From assembly GCA_031216915.1 (NCBI GenBank), contig CM062297.1, positions 366,247,704 to 366,311,703 on the forward strand: a stretch of 64,000 nucleotides of DNA, written 5' to 3'. Made by a program: the position numbers and the translations under genes. This DNA comes from Pictodentalium vernedei. Its lineage: Eukaryota; Mollusca; Scaphopoda; Dentaliida; Dentaliidae. Below the pieces are notes generated by a model, which was not told the origin of the DNA, ran no database searches, and worked only from the letters and a program-made list of their open reading frames with translations. This document shows, piece by piece, positions 1 to 12,378 of the stretch. Position 1 is the stretch's first letter; each line of letters starts with the position of its first letter.

Positions 1-2148
1 CCTTGGGCAACTTGAAGAGAATTAAGAATTTAAGGTGAGCTAACTTTCTCACAAATCTCTTTCGTTGACAAAAATTGTCAGCCATGGTAAAGTATCCAAG
101 AAATTATATGTTATTTGAGTGTCAGCTCCTTTCAGATATACCCTATGTATACCTGAAAGGCGCTGACATTTAAATGACAGAATTTACCCTCTGTATTTCT
201 GTTCTTAAAAAAAACATGAACCGTGTCTCGGGAAAGGGATATGGTGTGTGTGTGTGTGATTCTCTCGATTATCACATCGGAGTTCTGATCGAATAGTTAA
301 CGGTTCAGAAGGAGCCGGTGCCTTTGCTTGTATTCAGCAGTTTGGTATTCTAAACCCACTTTCTCAAGTAAGAGATGGATATGTAACGCAGTGTATTAAG
401 GTGTGTGGAACGATGACGGTTCACATACCTACAAACTTCGCAAACCATTTTCAAGTGTCAATGGTGAGCTAAACGAATCGGCCACCCCCTCCCCCCCCCC
501 CCCCCCCCCCGTAATTTGCAAATTAAGCAGTTGAAAAAAATTAATTTTTAAAAATATTTCAACAAAACCATATCCTGTGACCCGTCATTGGAACGAGCTC
601 AATGAGCTCGTTCCAGTGAGGGGTCACAGGATATGGTTTTGTTGAATTTTTTTTTTAAATTTTAAAAAATAGTAGTTAAAAAAATAGATTTTGATATTCT
701 GTGCGTTGGTAAAGGGTTAAACTGTCTGTAAAATTGTGGATTCAGAGAAGGGCAGAATAATTTTTTAACATAGAATAATTTTTCAGATGAAAAAATACAA
801 TATTTTTATCAGTGTTTTACTCTTCCCTATTTTTAAATAGCATGTATTTGTACCACATATATCATCCTGGACCGTAACAATCTACTTTCGATAAAGTTGT
901 CTCCCTTGAAATTAGTGGATGGGCGAGGAAGGATCAATTGAGAAACAAGAAATTGCTGATGAAACAACTATGCTAGAAACAGAAAATAAAGCCGAGTTTC
1001 TTTTTTGTTATGTTTAATAAGTAACGAAAGAGAGCTGTCTGTTGCTTTCGTTTATTAAAAGTAACAAATGGAAACTTGGCTTTTTATTGCAAGCCAATTA
1101 GAAGCAATTACGTGTTGTAGACGGTCCATTGATAAGAATATATGTCAGTATCACACTTACAAACAGTAACGATTAACGATTGTGTTTTTACAGTAATTTG
1201 CAAGCTTTTATTCCCAGGAAATGTTTTTAGCAAATCTCACATCCTAGACTTTCATATTGATCGAAAGGACATTGTCTGTATTATATGTCACAATACGCAC
1301 ACTGTTACTGTAATGAACAGATAAAAGGTTACAGAACCTCAATAGATGGTCAGTTCGCCGTTTTCTTATTTTTAAATGGGTTTTAACAGAGAATACTATG
1401 GGGGGGGGGGGGGGGGTTAAAAACGTCAGCCTCTGTATTCTATACTACTCTACAGGAACATGCCTGAAGTTTTTTAAATAATGCGCACATTGATGACACA
1501 AATTCCCTAATATTTCGTAATTTCAATTTTTATCTGAAATTCCCACACCTTTAGTTTTAAATTTATTGACAGTTTTAGAAAAGTAAAGGAAGCCAACTTT
1601 CCCGCTAATCACTTCCAATGACGAAAATTGTCAGTCATTGGTAAGTGATTCGATATCTGACATTGCTATGTAATTAACAGGGTTATTCCGTTCGGACAAA
1701 GTTAATGAGGTTGGCAACTCTCATTTGAATAACTTTTCTGCTGTGTTTTAGAATGCACAGTATGTATGTCTCATGTACAGTACAGTCGCCGTGGACTAGT
1801 CGTTATCCACGCGTGGGTATTGATGTCCACGCATGCGTTTACCATGTAATAAAAAACATCAGCAAAATTTTAATTTATGAAGCACCGGGTTGTACCCTGT
1901 GCTTCATAATTAAATGTTTGAAGATTATTCCTTTACTCAGTGTTTGAAATCTAATATTATTTTATCCCTGGAAATATTGCCTACCCGTGGAAAGTGACCA
2001 GTCCACTGCGGCCGTGCTGGATCATTTGAATAACTTTTCTGTTGTGTTTGTATCTCTCTTGTATCTATATTTGAAAAAAAGTTTTCTGTTGTTTTTTAGA
2101 AGGCATCGAATATATCTCTCATTCGAATAACTTTCTGTTGTGTTTCAG
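1..2148. other. non-coding flank upstream of host exon
   Basis: No supportable coding region. The stretch holds a short GT microsatellite near 243, poly-C near 487-510, a palindromic repeat at 541-719 and poly-G near 1399-1416. It is AT-rich and probably intron or 5' flank of the exon that begins at 2149. Short open frames here lack homology-like features. Confidence 0.5.
541..719. repeat. foldback (MITE-like) repeat, divergent member of the CCCTTTAC family
   Basis: Two long inverted arms meet at a centre reading GAGCTCAATGAGCTC around 594-608; the arms carry the same GGAACGAGCTC and GGGTCA core words as the abundant family seen at 14.2, 49.6 and 55.8 kb. The right end reads GGTAAAGGGTTAA as in that family. 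The outer arms differ, so this is a diverged relative. No coding capacity. Confidence 0.6.
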
Positions 2149-2150
2149 AA
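1716..2150 (+). repeat. three repeats of an intron-acceptor-like segment
   Basis: The segment CATTTGAATAACTTTTCTG followed by TTGTGTTT occurs near 1724-1752, 2023-2050 and, slightly changed, at 2119-2148. The first and third end in a TTTAG or TTTCAG acceptor followed by AATGC; the second lacks the AG. Only the third leads into a long open exon. The copies look like local duplication of the 3' end of an intron. Confidence 0.55.
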
Positions 2151-2409
2151 TGCTTTATACTGGGAGTGTGAGAAATATCCTAATCCTAATCAGTGGCCGC
2201 AAGGAGAGCCCGCAGTAAGAGTACTCAGCATGACAAGGAGGCTGCTTGAATGGATTAACATGAAGACTATTCCGTGGTATTTTTGTCCCGAGATAGATGT
2301 AATGGGATTTACAGTAAAGGATGAAGCCAGTCGACAAAAGTTGATAGAAAACATAAAGTCTTTTCTTAAAGACCCACTGAGTGCTCTTGAGCGTTATACC
2401 AAGAAATAA
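2149..2409 (+). CDS. terminal exon of a Mab-21/cGAS-like host gene (partial)
   Basis: An 86-codon open exon follows a good acceptor (pyrimidine tract then TTTCAG at 2143-2148), enters in phase 0 and stops with TAA at 2407-2409; AATAAA signals lie at 2406-2411 and 2467-2472. The translation begins NALYWECEKYP, then an amphipathic stretch and WYFCPEIDVMG, and ends with a helix and basic tail. The order 'aromatic-Trp-x-Cys-Glu' then 'Tyr-Phe-x-Pro-Glu' matches the C-terminal helical part of Mab-21 domain proteins, the nucleotidyltransferase fold that includes cGAS and the cGAS-like receptors expanded in bivalves. The catalytic N-terminal half is not in the window, so activity and nucleotide product cannot be judged. 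No matching upstream exon was found. The family call is from pattern memory. Confidence 0.6.
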   Translation, partial: NALYWECEKYPNPNQWPQGEPAVRVLSMTRRLLEWINMKTIPWYFCPEIDVMGFTVKDEASRQKLIENIKSFLKDPLSALERYTKK

Positions 2410-2984
2410 ATATGGGTGGATACATGTATCATACATTTTACGGCTTATTGTATATTTTAAATCTTAAATAAATGCTGCATGTAGTACAGACATGTTTTCT
2501 TAGTCTTGTGTTACTGTTAACAGTTTCTCTGCTAAGTGGTTTTCGATAAGCTAAGGTGGAACAACATAGTTTTATTTTAGTTTTTCATGAATGGAAAAGT
2601 CATTTGAAAGAGTTCGGATTATTAGTACGTTTTCCTCAGTACCTTCGTGATGGGAAAATCTCGACATCGATCGGATGGATTTTTTTAAAACTTTGTAGTT
2701 ATAGAGGACCCACCTGTTGCAGGTCCGTTTTGGAGATGGGTCACCTCGGGTTAACAACCAGGTCAGCAGATTACGATTACGTCAAAGAAAAATCTTGTAT
2801 TCATCCGATTTCACCAAATTCTCCCAGTAGGCGTAAAACAACGTGTTCTTGGAAAATTCAGCAATAGAGTCACATCGGGCGTATTGGCGACTAAGCCGGC
2901 AGGGCATGATAAAGAAAAATCTTGTGAACATAACAAATGTCACCTGGAGCTGACACGATTATGATATTTCATGACCGACTTCGA
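2410..2984. other. 3' UTR and downstream spacer
   Basis: The first ~65 bases behave as 3' UTR of the preceding exon and hold a poly(A) signal at 2467-2472. The rest shows no convincing gene; the 103-codon frame at 2556-2867 has no recognisable motif. Confidence 0.4.
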
Positions 2985-3197
2985 TTAACCCTCTGCACAC
3001 TGATGTCTAAACATTGAAATTTCAACATACAGATTTTTCCCATAATGCAACTAAGAATTTAATCAATTCAATCTTGTTTGACAGAGCTTAATGAGCTCTG
3101 TCAAACAAGATTAAATTGTCTGAACTCCTAGTTGCATTATGGCAAATATTTGCTGCATGAAATTTTAGTACTTTAACATCAGAGTGCAGAGGGTTAA
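2985..3197. repeat. foldback (MITE-like) repeat with TTAACCCTCTGCAC ends
   Basis: Inverted ends TTAACCCTCTGCAC (2985) and GTGCAGAGGGTTAA (to 3197) enclose inner arms CTTGTTTGACAGAGCT and AGCTCTGTCAAACAAG that meet near 3090. The outline resembles the CCCTTTAC foldback family but the sequence differs. Confidence 0.65.
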
Positions 3198-3489
3198 AGT
3201 CGACTTTAATCATACTCTGTGAACTCGGACAATCATATTGATTTTAGCCTGAAAAACAGGAAAAATAGCATGTATCACATAATGTCTTCCGATTCCGTAT
3301 CATAGAGTCGACTCATTCCGATTCCGTATCAAATAGACGACTCGTTTCTGGTAACGCCACGGGCTATCATAACAGGTGCATGAATACATTCTATGTGCGT
3401 TTCAGAGATCGACCCAACATTATGTCCCAAAACTGTTTCAATAATTTAAGATTTAATCTGTTTATGTGACAGAATTGTCTGATAATTGA

Positions 3490-3650
3490 ATTATCATGAT
3501 AATGTTCATGTCCTGTGATTTGCATCAGATTCAAGGTGGTGCCCCAAAATGGGATCACAACTCGCCGGAAAAGCCAGTTCGTTACGATCCCATTCTGGAC
3601 ACCACATCGAATCTGATACAAATCACAGGACATGCACATTATCATGATAA
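3490..3650. repeat. foldback repeat with ATTATCATGATAAT ends
   Basis: Inverted arms start with ATTATCATGATAATG plus a shared CATGTCCTGTGATTTG word and run inward through GGTGG..CCA and GGGATC words; arms are about 60 bases with an unpaired middle near 3570. Confidence 0.6.
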
Positions 3651-3951
3651 TCTCTATGTATATACTACTCAAAGTTTGCTAAGCACCAAGAATATCCAAC
3701 TACTCGTTTTACGTTTTAGTTGAAATATTGTAATGAAAAGTGTATATATTGTTTATTTAATTATATCTCTAATGATTTAAGTACAGAAATTAAGATTTTA
3801 TTTGTGTTTGACATTATTTTTTAGCTTTTGAATACGATAACCATGGAAAATGGATATTTTTGGTAAAAGAAGAAATTTTTCAATATGCCAAAAAGTTGAC
3901 GGAGCGAACTGGTATGGCTTCAATATCGAGTATGAGATCCATTACTGTTAA

Positions 3952-4946
3952 TTACAGCTTGACAACCCTTCTCCTGCTCCCAATCAGGTTCCTGGTGGTC
4001 CTTTGTGGGATGTTGTTCCATCATTGGACCAGCATGGCACCAAGCTCCTGGACACTTCTTGGCTGGACTGGACGGGCTGAAATTGCAAGCTGCAACTCAT
4101 TCCAGACATGTTCGATTGGATTGAGGTCAGCAGGGGATCTTGTTGGCCAATCCATACGCTCAATCCCCTCCATCTGCATGGGCAACATGAGGGCGGGTAT
4201 TATCGTCCATCAGAATGAATCTATCACCCACTGCACCTGCATGCAATCTGACGTGGTCATCTAGGATCTCATCAATATACCGTTGTGCAGTCAATGTACC
4301 ACGGCCAAGGACACAGAGCTATGTACGTCCATCCCAGCTGATGCCGTTCCAGACCATGATTGACTCTCCACCATAGCGGTCATACTCAGCAATGTTGGCT
4401 GCATGGAATCGCTCTCCTGGTCTTCTCCATACCCTAGAAGGCCTAACTGTGTGGTCTAGGCAGTACCTCGACTCATCTGTAAAAAGGACGGGGTCGCCAA
4501 TCTTCTCTGGTCCATCCAACGTGATCCATGGCCCATTCATATCGTGCCTGGCCGTGGTTCTGGGACAGCGGAATGCGAATACATGGTCTTCTCGATCGGA
4601 GACCACCTTCATGCAACCTTGCCCGGATAGACTGCGTCGAAACATTTACCCTGGATGCATTGTGAAGGTCACTGTGAAGCTGGGTTGCTGTGGCAAAGCG
4701 GTTCCTACCGGCCTGAATGATCAAAGACCGGTCTTCAGCTGCAGATGTTGCCCTGTCTCTGCCACCACCATGCCGTCTTACTGGTGTGCCATACTGCTGA
4801 AATCTTGCCCAGGCTCTGGTGATCACCGTATGGTGCACACCAAGGGGTTTACCAACCTGACGATGGGTAGCCCCTTGCTTCACTATCCCTACAACCCGCC
4901 ACATTTCTGCTTCAGACAAATGTCTTCTTACATTTGCATTTGCCAT
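3952..4946 (-). pseudogene. Tc1/mariner-like transposase, decayed
   Basis: Read on the minus strand from ATG at 4946. The N-terminal part (4473-4946) carries the bipartite helix-turn-helix of Tc1-type transposases, with GATHRQVGKPLGVHHTVITR as one helix-turn-helix. The catalytic part (below 4645) shows FTDESRYCL (first Asp), LMDDNTRPHVAH (second Asp) and NPIEHVWNEL (Glu), the DD34E pattern of the family. Breaks: a frameshift near 4480-4500, an in-frame TAG at 4319-4321, a short deletion after the second Asp near 4180, and a TGA near 4030. Length (about 330 codons) is normal for the family. Terminal inverted repeats were not identified. It would cut and paste its own element at TA sites if intact; this copy cannot. 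Confidence 0.85.
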
Positions 4947-6493
4947 ATTCAATCATTACATCACAAAAGTTTGTGTTGAAATGAAGATTGAATACCCTAT
5001 ACATATCATGTACATGCAGACAGTACACGAAAACATCATGAAAATCAAGGGGAACATGCTTTCCATGACTGTCACAAAAAGTCTGCCTGTTAAGAGAGTT
5101 AATGTAAACACTGGGGACCTTCTCAATACATTCCTCAATCATATCCACCAAAAATATCGCAAATATGTCACAAGAAAATTTCACAATGATGTGTCAAATA
5201 TTTGGTGCTTTGCAAACTTTGAGTAGTATATTACTTTTCCATATCAATTACAATGTGTTTTGATATTCTTTAGCCTCCGACACTTCTTACGAACACGATG
5301 GGGAGGAGAGTAATAACTAATAATTTAGTATAAAAGTGGTGAAAACCCATAACCGTCGACTTGGATATTGCAGTCAATTATAGGTTGTTCGGGCGATCAG
5401 TCGACTTCTTGATGAATCATGACGGGCCCAATGTCATCTTTACATTTCATCTCAATTGCAGTCACCTGAAACCAGAATTTCTCTCTTGGATTTCCGCCCT
5501 TGCCTTATTATTAGTAAATAACAGAAAGGCGGTGCCCAGATCGTTAGTCTTAAAGTGCGACAGAGGATTGCTACATATTCACTGATTTGTCTCTTGTACG
5601 GCCTATAAAGCTGAGGAAATTGCCCATTTTGCTCTATATTTATCAAATGTCCCCACCGGCTAAGTGTTGTACAAAAACTATGAAATTTCCTCGACTTTGG
5701 GCGTCAGTTGGTGTCAACCATAAGTTTTTTCCAACCCAGGCAAATAGGTGACCACTGATCAGTGTCTAGGTGTCCTACGACCGTTCGTCATCCACAAATG
5801 CTTCCTACATTCCTGGCAGATGCGATATATCCGCGAGTTCTTCAACTCAAATTGAAACACCAGAAATGGACAAAAATAAAATAAAATAAAAAAGATGAAT
5901 AAACTAGAGAATTGTAATTTGTTGGACAAATTACGGGTTTTCCCAACTTTTTAATGTGAAAAGGCAAACTGTACTGTACACAAAACTATCGATCAGTTTT
6001 GAAAACAGAAAATTTAGTGGAAATCAAAGTTTTTGTGATGCTACTAGTTTTTATGCAGCCAAAACAGATATTTGAGATACAGCAGGACACCAAAACATTT
6101 AACACGAAATTTGCTCTTCAATAATTACAGAATATTTTCATAGAAAGCAAAACAAGAGATGTCCTTTGTGCTTTGGAAAAAATTAGTACATATGAATTAT
6201 GGGCGTACGGGCCGGGTTTCATGAAGGACTGTGCCCCAACCCACCCCTGAGTCAGGAAGGAGCCGATTTTTCGGCCAATATGCCAGAAAATTTCGGACAA
6301 TTTAGTTGCCAGAAATGACCACAAAACATTTTGGTTTTCCACACAAAATGTTGCTTTCCTATCTCATCACTTAGAAGTTGCAAGTAAACTGACCATTATA
6401 CTGTACAAGTTGATTCAGTGGAACAGTATCCACGTTAATATTATTCATTTATAACCACACAAGTACACATAAAGAGCTCTATTACTGCATATT
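4947..6493. other. non-coding stretch
   Basis: No supportable gene. Probably includes the 5' end of the Tc1-like element just above 4946. Short frames at 4981-5226 and 5361-5585 have no recognisable motif. Confidence 0.4.
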
Positions 6494-6770
6494 ACGGGAG
6501 CAAGGTAGCTCAGAAGGTAGAGACGATTGTTGCAATCCAAGAAGTCCTCGGTTTGAATCCCGCCTGTGGCAACCACATTGTGTCCTTGAGCAAGACACTT
6601 CATCCCAATTTAATTTCCCACGTGGGGGGGGGGGGGGGGGGGGGCGATGTGTTAGAGGGTACTTACTGTGAGGGGGCACATGTCTTCAAGCAATGCTAAC
6701 CCTGCTTTTGTGATGTGGAGTTTGAGTCGCTTGCCATTGCTCGGTAGTTCTCTCCAGGTACTCAATGGGA
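6494..6770 (+). mobile_element. SINE, tRNA-derived head, plus strand
   Basis: The head (6494-6570) has an A-box-like TAGCTCAGAAGGTAGAG and a B-box-like GGTTTGAATCC, as in a tRNA. The body has TGTCCTTGAGCAAGACACTTC, a long G run (about 6624-6643), GCACATGTCTTCAAG and GGTAGTTCTCTCCAGGTACTC. The same body words appear in the SINEs at 7.3, 8.2, 14.6, 19.2 and 38.4 kb in the opposite orientation. The TTTA-rich tail is missing, so the copy is 3'-truncated. Confidence 0.75.
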
Positions 6771-7305
6771 GGGAGACCCCCTCCCTCCCATACCCACATT
6801 TGGCATTTCCTCCTGAAATTCAACTTTTTCGGGCTAACAGGGTTCACCCCCCCACCCCCTGAAAAATAGCCCTGTACGCCTATGCAATGAATACCTGGAC
6901 TTGAATAAATACCTATGTTATGGTCATGATATAGCTGTAGATGCTGAAAGTGACCTTAAATATCAATAATTAATTTATTCTCTATCATTTTGTCTGTTTG
7001 TGAATGTGTGGGATTTGTCAACAAACGAGGGTAAGCTTCCTACTCCATGATTTCATAATTTTTCCAACATATCTGTTTCAGATACTATGAAATACATGTA
7101 ATATGAGTTACTGTCACACACAAATTAGTTGTTTATTTGATATGATTTAAACCATCTAGAGAGCTAGTATACACAGTGATGGGTACAGTTCAAGTCAAAA
7201 TGAGTTGATTAAAGGGATGTTGAACAGCTTGTTAATATTCCTTGCATTACATTACTACTTTGCTATTTATTGACAGAAGGATTTCACAGAGGGTTTCCCT
7301 GACGA

Positions 7306-7648
7306 TATTTATTTATTGGTGTTTACGGTCACATACTTATCCACAATGGCTAATCGTGACCGTGACAGTTTTACGGGTGGGGGAAGTCGGAGGACCCAGA
7401 GAGAACCACCGAACACCGACGAGCAACTGTCAGCTCAACATTCTAATTATGTTCAAACTTCGCTGAAGCAGGGTACCAGCGGTTGAAGACGTGTGCACGC
7501 CTTAGTACATGACATCATCGTACCCCCATGTTGGCAACCGGGATAAAGTGCCTTGCCCAAGGACATTACGTGGGTCGTCCCAGATAGGGATCAAATTCGG
7601 GACCTCTATCATAGAAGTCAAACAGTCTACCACTGAGAACATGTGCTT
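7306..7648 (-). mobile_element. SINE, tRNA-derived head, minus strand
   Basis: On the minus strand a tRNA-like head (A-box-like CTCAGTGGTAGACTG, B-box-like region at about 7590-7610) is followed by the shared body (TGTCCTTGGGCAAGGCAC, GTTCTCTCTGGGTCCTC) and ends in an AATAAATAAATA tail at 7306. Near full length (about 343 bp). Confidence 0.8.
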
Positions 7649-8167
7649 TCTTTCCTGGCGGTATTCATATTTGTACGGCCAAACTGGTGTTGGATAACAC
7701 GGAACCCAAAAACATATAACACAAAATTTGTCCCCCATTGATTTTTGAAAGCAGTTATGAAAAGCTCAAAGAGCTCTTTCCTTTTTGTTTTTGGACAAGT
7801 GAGTATTCACTCAAAGTCATTTTTTGCAGACAGTGCTATTTTTAAGTGGCCAAAGCACATGTTTCATTAAGTCCCAGAACATAACTAAAGCCGGATTTTT
7901 TTATTAAACATCTCTGCATATAGCAAAGCAAAGTGTCTCAAATTAACCCATTCCAACATGATAGTAGAGAGCAACCAAAGTTGGATAATTTGGGTATTTC
8001 CAAATGGTACACTTATTCTCACTCTCATTGTGCTTGAGGGTTAAATCTGAGATTGAAAAGGTATACCAATCTTACTCAGGGAAGGTGAGTACAGAAAAGT
8101 ACGAAATTAATCAGAAAATGAATTCTGTTTGACGGTACTAATATTTGTACTAGCAAAACTGGTACTG

Positions 8168-8425
8168 GATTTATTTATTAGGTTTTAACGACACATTAAC
8201 AGCCAAGGTCATATTATGTCGGTGACAGTTGTATGGGTGGAGGAAGCCGGAGTACCCAGAGAGAACCGCCGAGCAATGACGAGCAGCTGCCAGCTCCCCA
8301 ACATAGTGCCTCCGCACTGTAGCACAGGCAGGGTTAGATTGGTTGAAGACATGTGCACCATCGACGTCCAGTATGCCTTAGTACACGGCGTCATGGTGCC
8401 CCCATGCGGACAGTCGAGGTGAAGT
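8168..8425 (-). mobile_element. SINE body, head lost, minus strand
   Basis: Shares the body words (TTCTCTCTGGGTACTCCGGC, the GGGGGCACCATGACGCCGTG region) and a TAATAAATAAA tail. It stops before the TGTCCTTGG box, exactly where a 30-bp perfect hairpin (8426-8492) begins, so the promoter head is missing. Confidence 0.7.
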
Positions 8426-8492
8426 GATCGGGACATAATTGGAATATATCCGACAGATACAATGTCGGATATATTCCAATTATGTCCCGATC
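8426..8492. repeat. perfect 30-bp inverted repeat
   Basis: Arms 8426-8455 and 8463-8492 are exact reverse complements, starting GATCGGGACATAATTGG, with a 7-base loop. It abuts the truncated head of a SINE. No gene. Confidence 0.8.
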
Positions 8493-8699
8493 ATGCAAGG
8501 CAGCAACTCGAAATTCTCAGAATGTTTCCTACTGTCCCTGCCCGACAGTTTAGTATCTTTGCCAAGTGCCGGGACCGCGTGGAAATACCGTGGATCAGGT
8601 GGAAACTGAGGGCACGATTCATCCCTACTTTTTTCTCAACTCAACGACTTTTCCATTCATTATTTACCTGTCACCGGCTGAGGTAGGTATTATGTTTGT

Positions 8700-10850
8700 C
8701 TATTTGATGAACTTTTCAACCTTAACTATTTGCGGCTTCATGTAGCACCACTGAAAGGCCACTGCACGGTTACCAATATATTCAGGGATTGATTTTACGA
8801 AAATAACAATTATTCCGACTATACCCACATGGGAACTCCTAAATATGCCAAGGGTTAAACTTTTGATAATGACGTATAAAACAGAAGTTGTCATGCTATG
8901 CTTGCTGCATGCAGGCATAGAAAACATTCAGCGCTCAAAGAATTAGGAATGGAGTAAACTGTCACTTAGACCTACGAAATTCTAAAAAATGAGTCTTTTT
9001 CGACGGCATCTACCATTATGTATCTGAGACAGGGATTGCGTTAAACTTTACAGCAACCTTATAACAGAAAATATTCTTGGAATTGAACTGTGAATCCGAA
9101 TTTCTAAAGCATTTTCGGACATTCTATTCCAAACTACCACTGCACGCTTATCAATATTCAGTGATTTTATGAAAATTAAAATTATTCCGACCATACCATG
9201 GGCAGTCTCGAATCTGCCAACGGTTAAACTTTTAATAATGACATATAAAACAAAAGTTGTCATACTATGACTGCTGCATACAGCCATAGAAAACGTTCAG
9301 CGCTCAATCAATTAGGAATGGATTAAATCGTCACATAAACTCACCAAATTCTGAAAACGATATTTTTTTTTGAACTGCACCTATCTTTATGCAAACAGAA
9401 CGAGCATAGGGTTAAACTTTACAACCAAACTTACAACAGCAAATATGCTCGGTAGGCAATTGTAAATACGAACATACAAATCATTTTTCGATATTCCTTT
9501 CGAAAATGGAAGAAAAGTGAGCTCCAAATTAGCCAATTTTATGAAGAATTTTAGGGCACTCAAATTCAAGGCCCGAAAACTGGGTGAAGGTTAAAACTTT
9601 GAATAAAATATATAACAGCAAAATTGTTCTTGGATGAAGGCCCAATCCTCTCATGGAAAAGGTTTTGAGACAATATGGCTCCAGTGCTGAGAAAGTGCAT
9701 GTAAACGTTGGCGAAAATAACAATTATTCTGACAGTACCCTTATGGGAAGTCTCAAATCTGCCATGGGTTAAACTTTTAATAATAACATATAGAACAAAA
9801 TTTGTCATACTTTGACTGCTGCAAGCAGCTATAGAAAACATTCAGAGCTCAAGCAATTAAAAATGGAGTAAATCGCCACTTAAATTTACCAAATTCTGAA
9901 AAAATTGAAATTTTTTGGACGGTACCTACTTTTATGCAACCAGAATGGGATAGGGTTAAACTTTACAACCAAACTAACAACAGCAAATATGCTCGATAGT
10001 CAATTGTGAATACGTACATGAAAAGTGTTTGAAATTAACTCTTTCCAAAATGATAGAAAAGGCAACCAAAAATGGCTAATCTTGGCATTTTCAATCGGTA
10101 CTCTTATTCTCGCCCTCATTGTGCTAGAGGGTTAAATCTAAGATTAAGAAGTAAACAGTAACTTTCTTCCACAATCATCGTTGCATCTAGCCATACCAAA
10201 ATAATTATTACAACTACCTTGTAAGCAGAAAAATTTGCTCTTGAAGTTGGCGAAAATAACAAATATTCCGACAGTACCCTCATGGAAAGTCTCAAATCTG
10301 CCAAGGGTTAAACTTTTAATAATAACATATAGAACAAAATTTGTCATACGTTGACTGCTGCAAGCAGCTATAGAAAACATTCAGAGCTCAAGCAATTACA
10401 AATGGAGTAAATCGTCACCTAAACTTACCAAATTCTGAAAAAGTTGGAGTTTTTTTGGACGGTACCTACTTTTATGCAACCAGAATGGGATAGGGTTAAA
10501 CTTTAAAACCAAACTTACAACAGCAAATATGCTCGGTAGTTAATTGTGAATACGTACACAAAAAGTGTTTGAAATTAACCCTTTTCAAAAATGATACAAA
10601 AAGCAACCAAAGTTGGCTAATTTTTGGCATTTTCAAACGGTACTCTTATCCTCGCCCTCATTGTGCTTGAGGGTTAAATCTGAGATTAAAATGTAAACAG
10701 TAACTTTCTTCCGCAATCATTGTTGCATCTATCCAAACCAAAATAATTGTTCCAACAACCTTGTTATTAGAGAAATTTGCCCTTGAAGTTGGTCAATTTT
10801 GAAGACAAATTCTATATTCATGTCATTTTTGGCCAGTGGGGGTTAAAGTT
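8700..10850. repeat. tandem array, ~540-bp unit
   Basis: The segment TTTGTCATAC..TGACTGCTGCA..CAG.CATAGAAAAC recurs near 8890, 9255, 9805 and 10345, and a second block (GGCATTTTC..CGGTACTCTTAT..CGCCCTCATTGTGC) near 10080 and 10625, with an outlier near 8005. The last two units are about 540 bp apart and very similar; earlier units are shorter and more diverged. No coding function; the minus-strand frames here repeat with the array. Confidence 0.75.
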
Positions 10851-12079
10851 GAAAGATCTGAGTGGTGATTGTGATGTATCATATTATTCTCTAAATGTGT
10901 GGAAAATTTGAGCTAAATAACTGTAAACAATTTTGAGATATGCGAAAAATGGTCAAATTTTGAAGGTTTTAGCAGAATATTTTGAAAACACGCGTTTTCA
11001 CAGATATGACGATACCGCATTTCACTAGATTTTATGACATTACATAAGTGTGCCAAATTCGGTCAAAATCGTACAGCTTGTTTTCGAGCAGTTCAACAGA
11101 TAAAATTCAGGGAGGAAAAAAAAATAAAAAAATAAAAAAAAAAATAGAGAAGAAAAATTTTGAAAAAGAAGAATAACAATAGTCTTTCCCAAACTGGGTT
11201 TGGGAAAGCCTAATAAAGGAAAAAAAGTCGCATCATCATAAATGGAAAAATCCATTGCTGACCATGACAAGTCCAATTTGGCGGTCAACAGACGGAAAAT
11301 GGACATTTTCTTGGTCTTGTTTTTCAGTTGCAAGTTAATATGCATTTATAATTGTACAAAATTCTATTTACAACGAATGCTCTCGAGCACAGTTTAAGCC
11401 CGAGGGATGTTTCAAGAGAATTACCCTGAGTGGCTCTCGCCGAATGACGAAAATTGATACTTTTCAAGATCGTATATATAGGAACTGCCACTAGATGAGT
11501 TAATATATTTTACTGGCAAAGGCGGATTAAGAATGTTTATTCATTAGATATGATTTTTTTTCCAGACATGCCCATTATCGAGCTCGGCTAATATGGCTTC
11601 AAACGCGGCTAATATGCTAGAGTTGTCCCCTTTATGCGTTACTAGGCGCAGCCATTTTGTCTACAGCGAAATCGTTCACCGTTATCTGTCGAAAGCAACC
11701 AATTAGTCAAATTAGCGTTACCCGGCAGACGAGGATAGATTTGATCGCGAGGAATTAATGATTGCGATAAGTAAGGATTAGGTGGTCGAAGGGGAAAAGG
11801 AAGTGAAGAGAGTCTTACACAAAATTCAACTGTAACTGAGATTCACAGTGGTAAGCGGAGATTCGTCGAAGAGACAGTTCAGTCATCCGAACGTTGCGGT
11901 TTCCGCGGTGTGGAAGTCGCGACGTTCGGATACCTGATCTATCTCTTCGGATAGCTGAACTAGAAGAGGAAGCTTCGAATTTTATGATAAAAACGAGAAA
12001 CAATAACACTGTTAGAAAGCTGTAAAAGATCCGAGAACATTTTGTAAGTATTTGATTTGGTTTAATAAATAAAGCTTGG
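10851..12079. other. non-coding stretch
   Basis: AT-rich DNA with a long A-rich run at 11115-11150. A short inverted word (TCCGAACGTTGCGG and CGCGACGTTCGGA) lies near 11887-11931. No supportable gene. Confidence 0.4.
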
Positions 12080-12197
12080 TTAGTTTTTTATCGGCCGAGA
12101 TATTAGCCCTCTGTAACTTTACATCAGCCTTTGACCTTCGGTCTCGGGCTGATTTGAAGTTACCTCAGACTGATATCACGGCCGATATGAAACTAAC
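12080..12197. repeat. foldback repeat, GTTAG-TATCGGCCG arms
   Basis: Inverted arms at about 12080-12140 and 12135-12197 share TATCGGCCG, CTGAGGTAACTT-like and ATCAGCC words. Short, non-coding. Confidence 0.55.
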
Positions 12198-12378
12198 GAA
12201 GTAATAACCTCTTTGCATATACGTGATGTTCTGGACAACTTTAACCAATTTGGCAGGATTTGAAGTATGTTCTGACTTGAAATTATAATTCTCCTAGAAA
12301 ACGGGGCGTGTTTTTCCCAGCTGGACGGGCCTGGAGGGAGTATTTGTAATCAAATGTTATAGGAGTGAATGTACTTTT

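Noticed and set aside
1-40. upstream exon ending at AAG|GTGAGC (near 33)
   Set aside because: The only open frame leaves a phase that does not join the phase-0 exon at 2149.
4392-4979. 195-codon plus-strand frame
   Set aside because: Antisense to the Tc1-like transposase, which shows helix-turn-helix and DDE boxes.
6494-6570. tRNA gene
   Set aside because: A-box and B-box present, but it is the head of a SINE with a shared body, and a proper cloverleaf was not evident.
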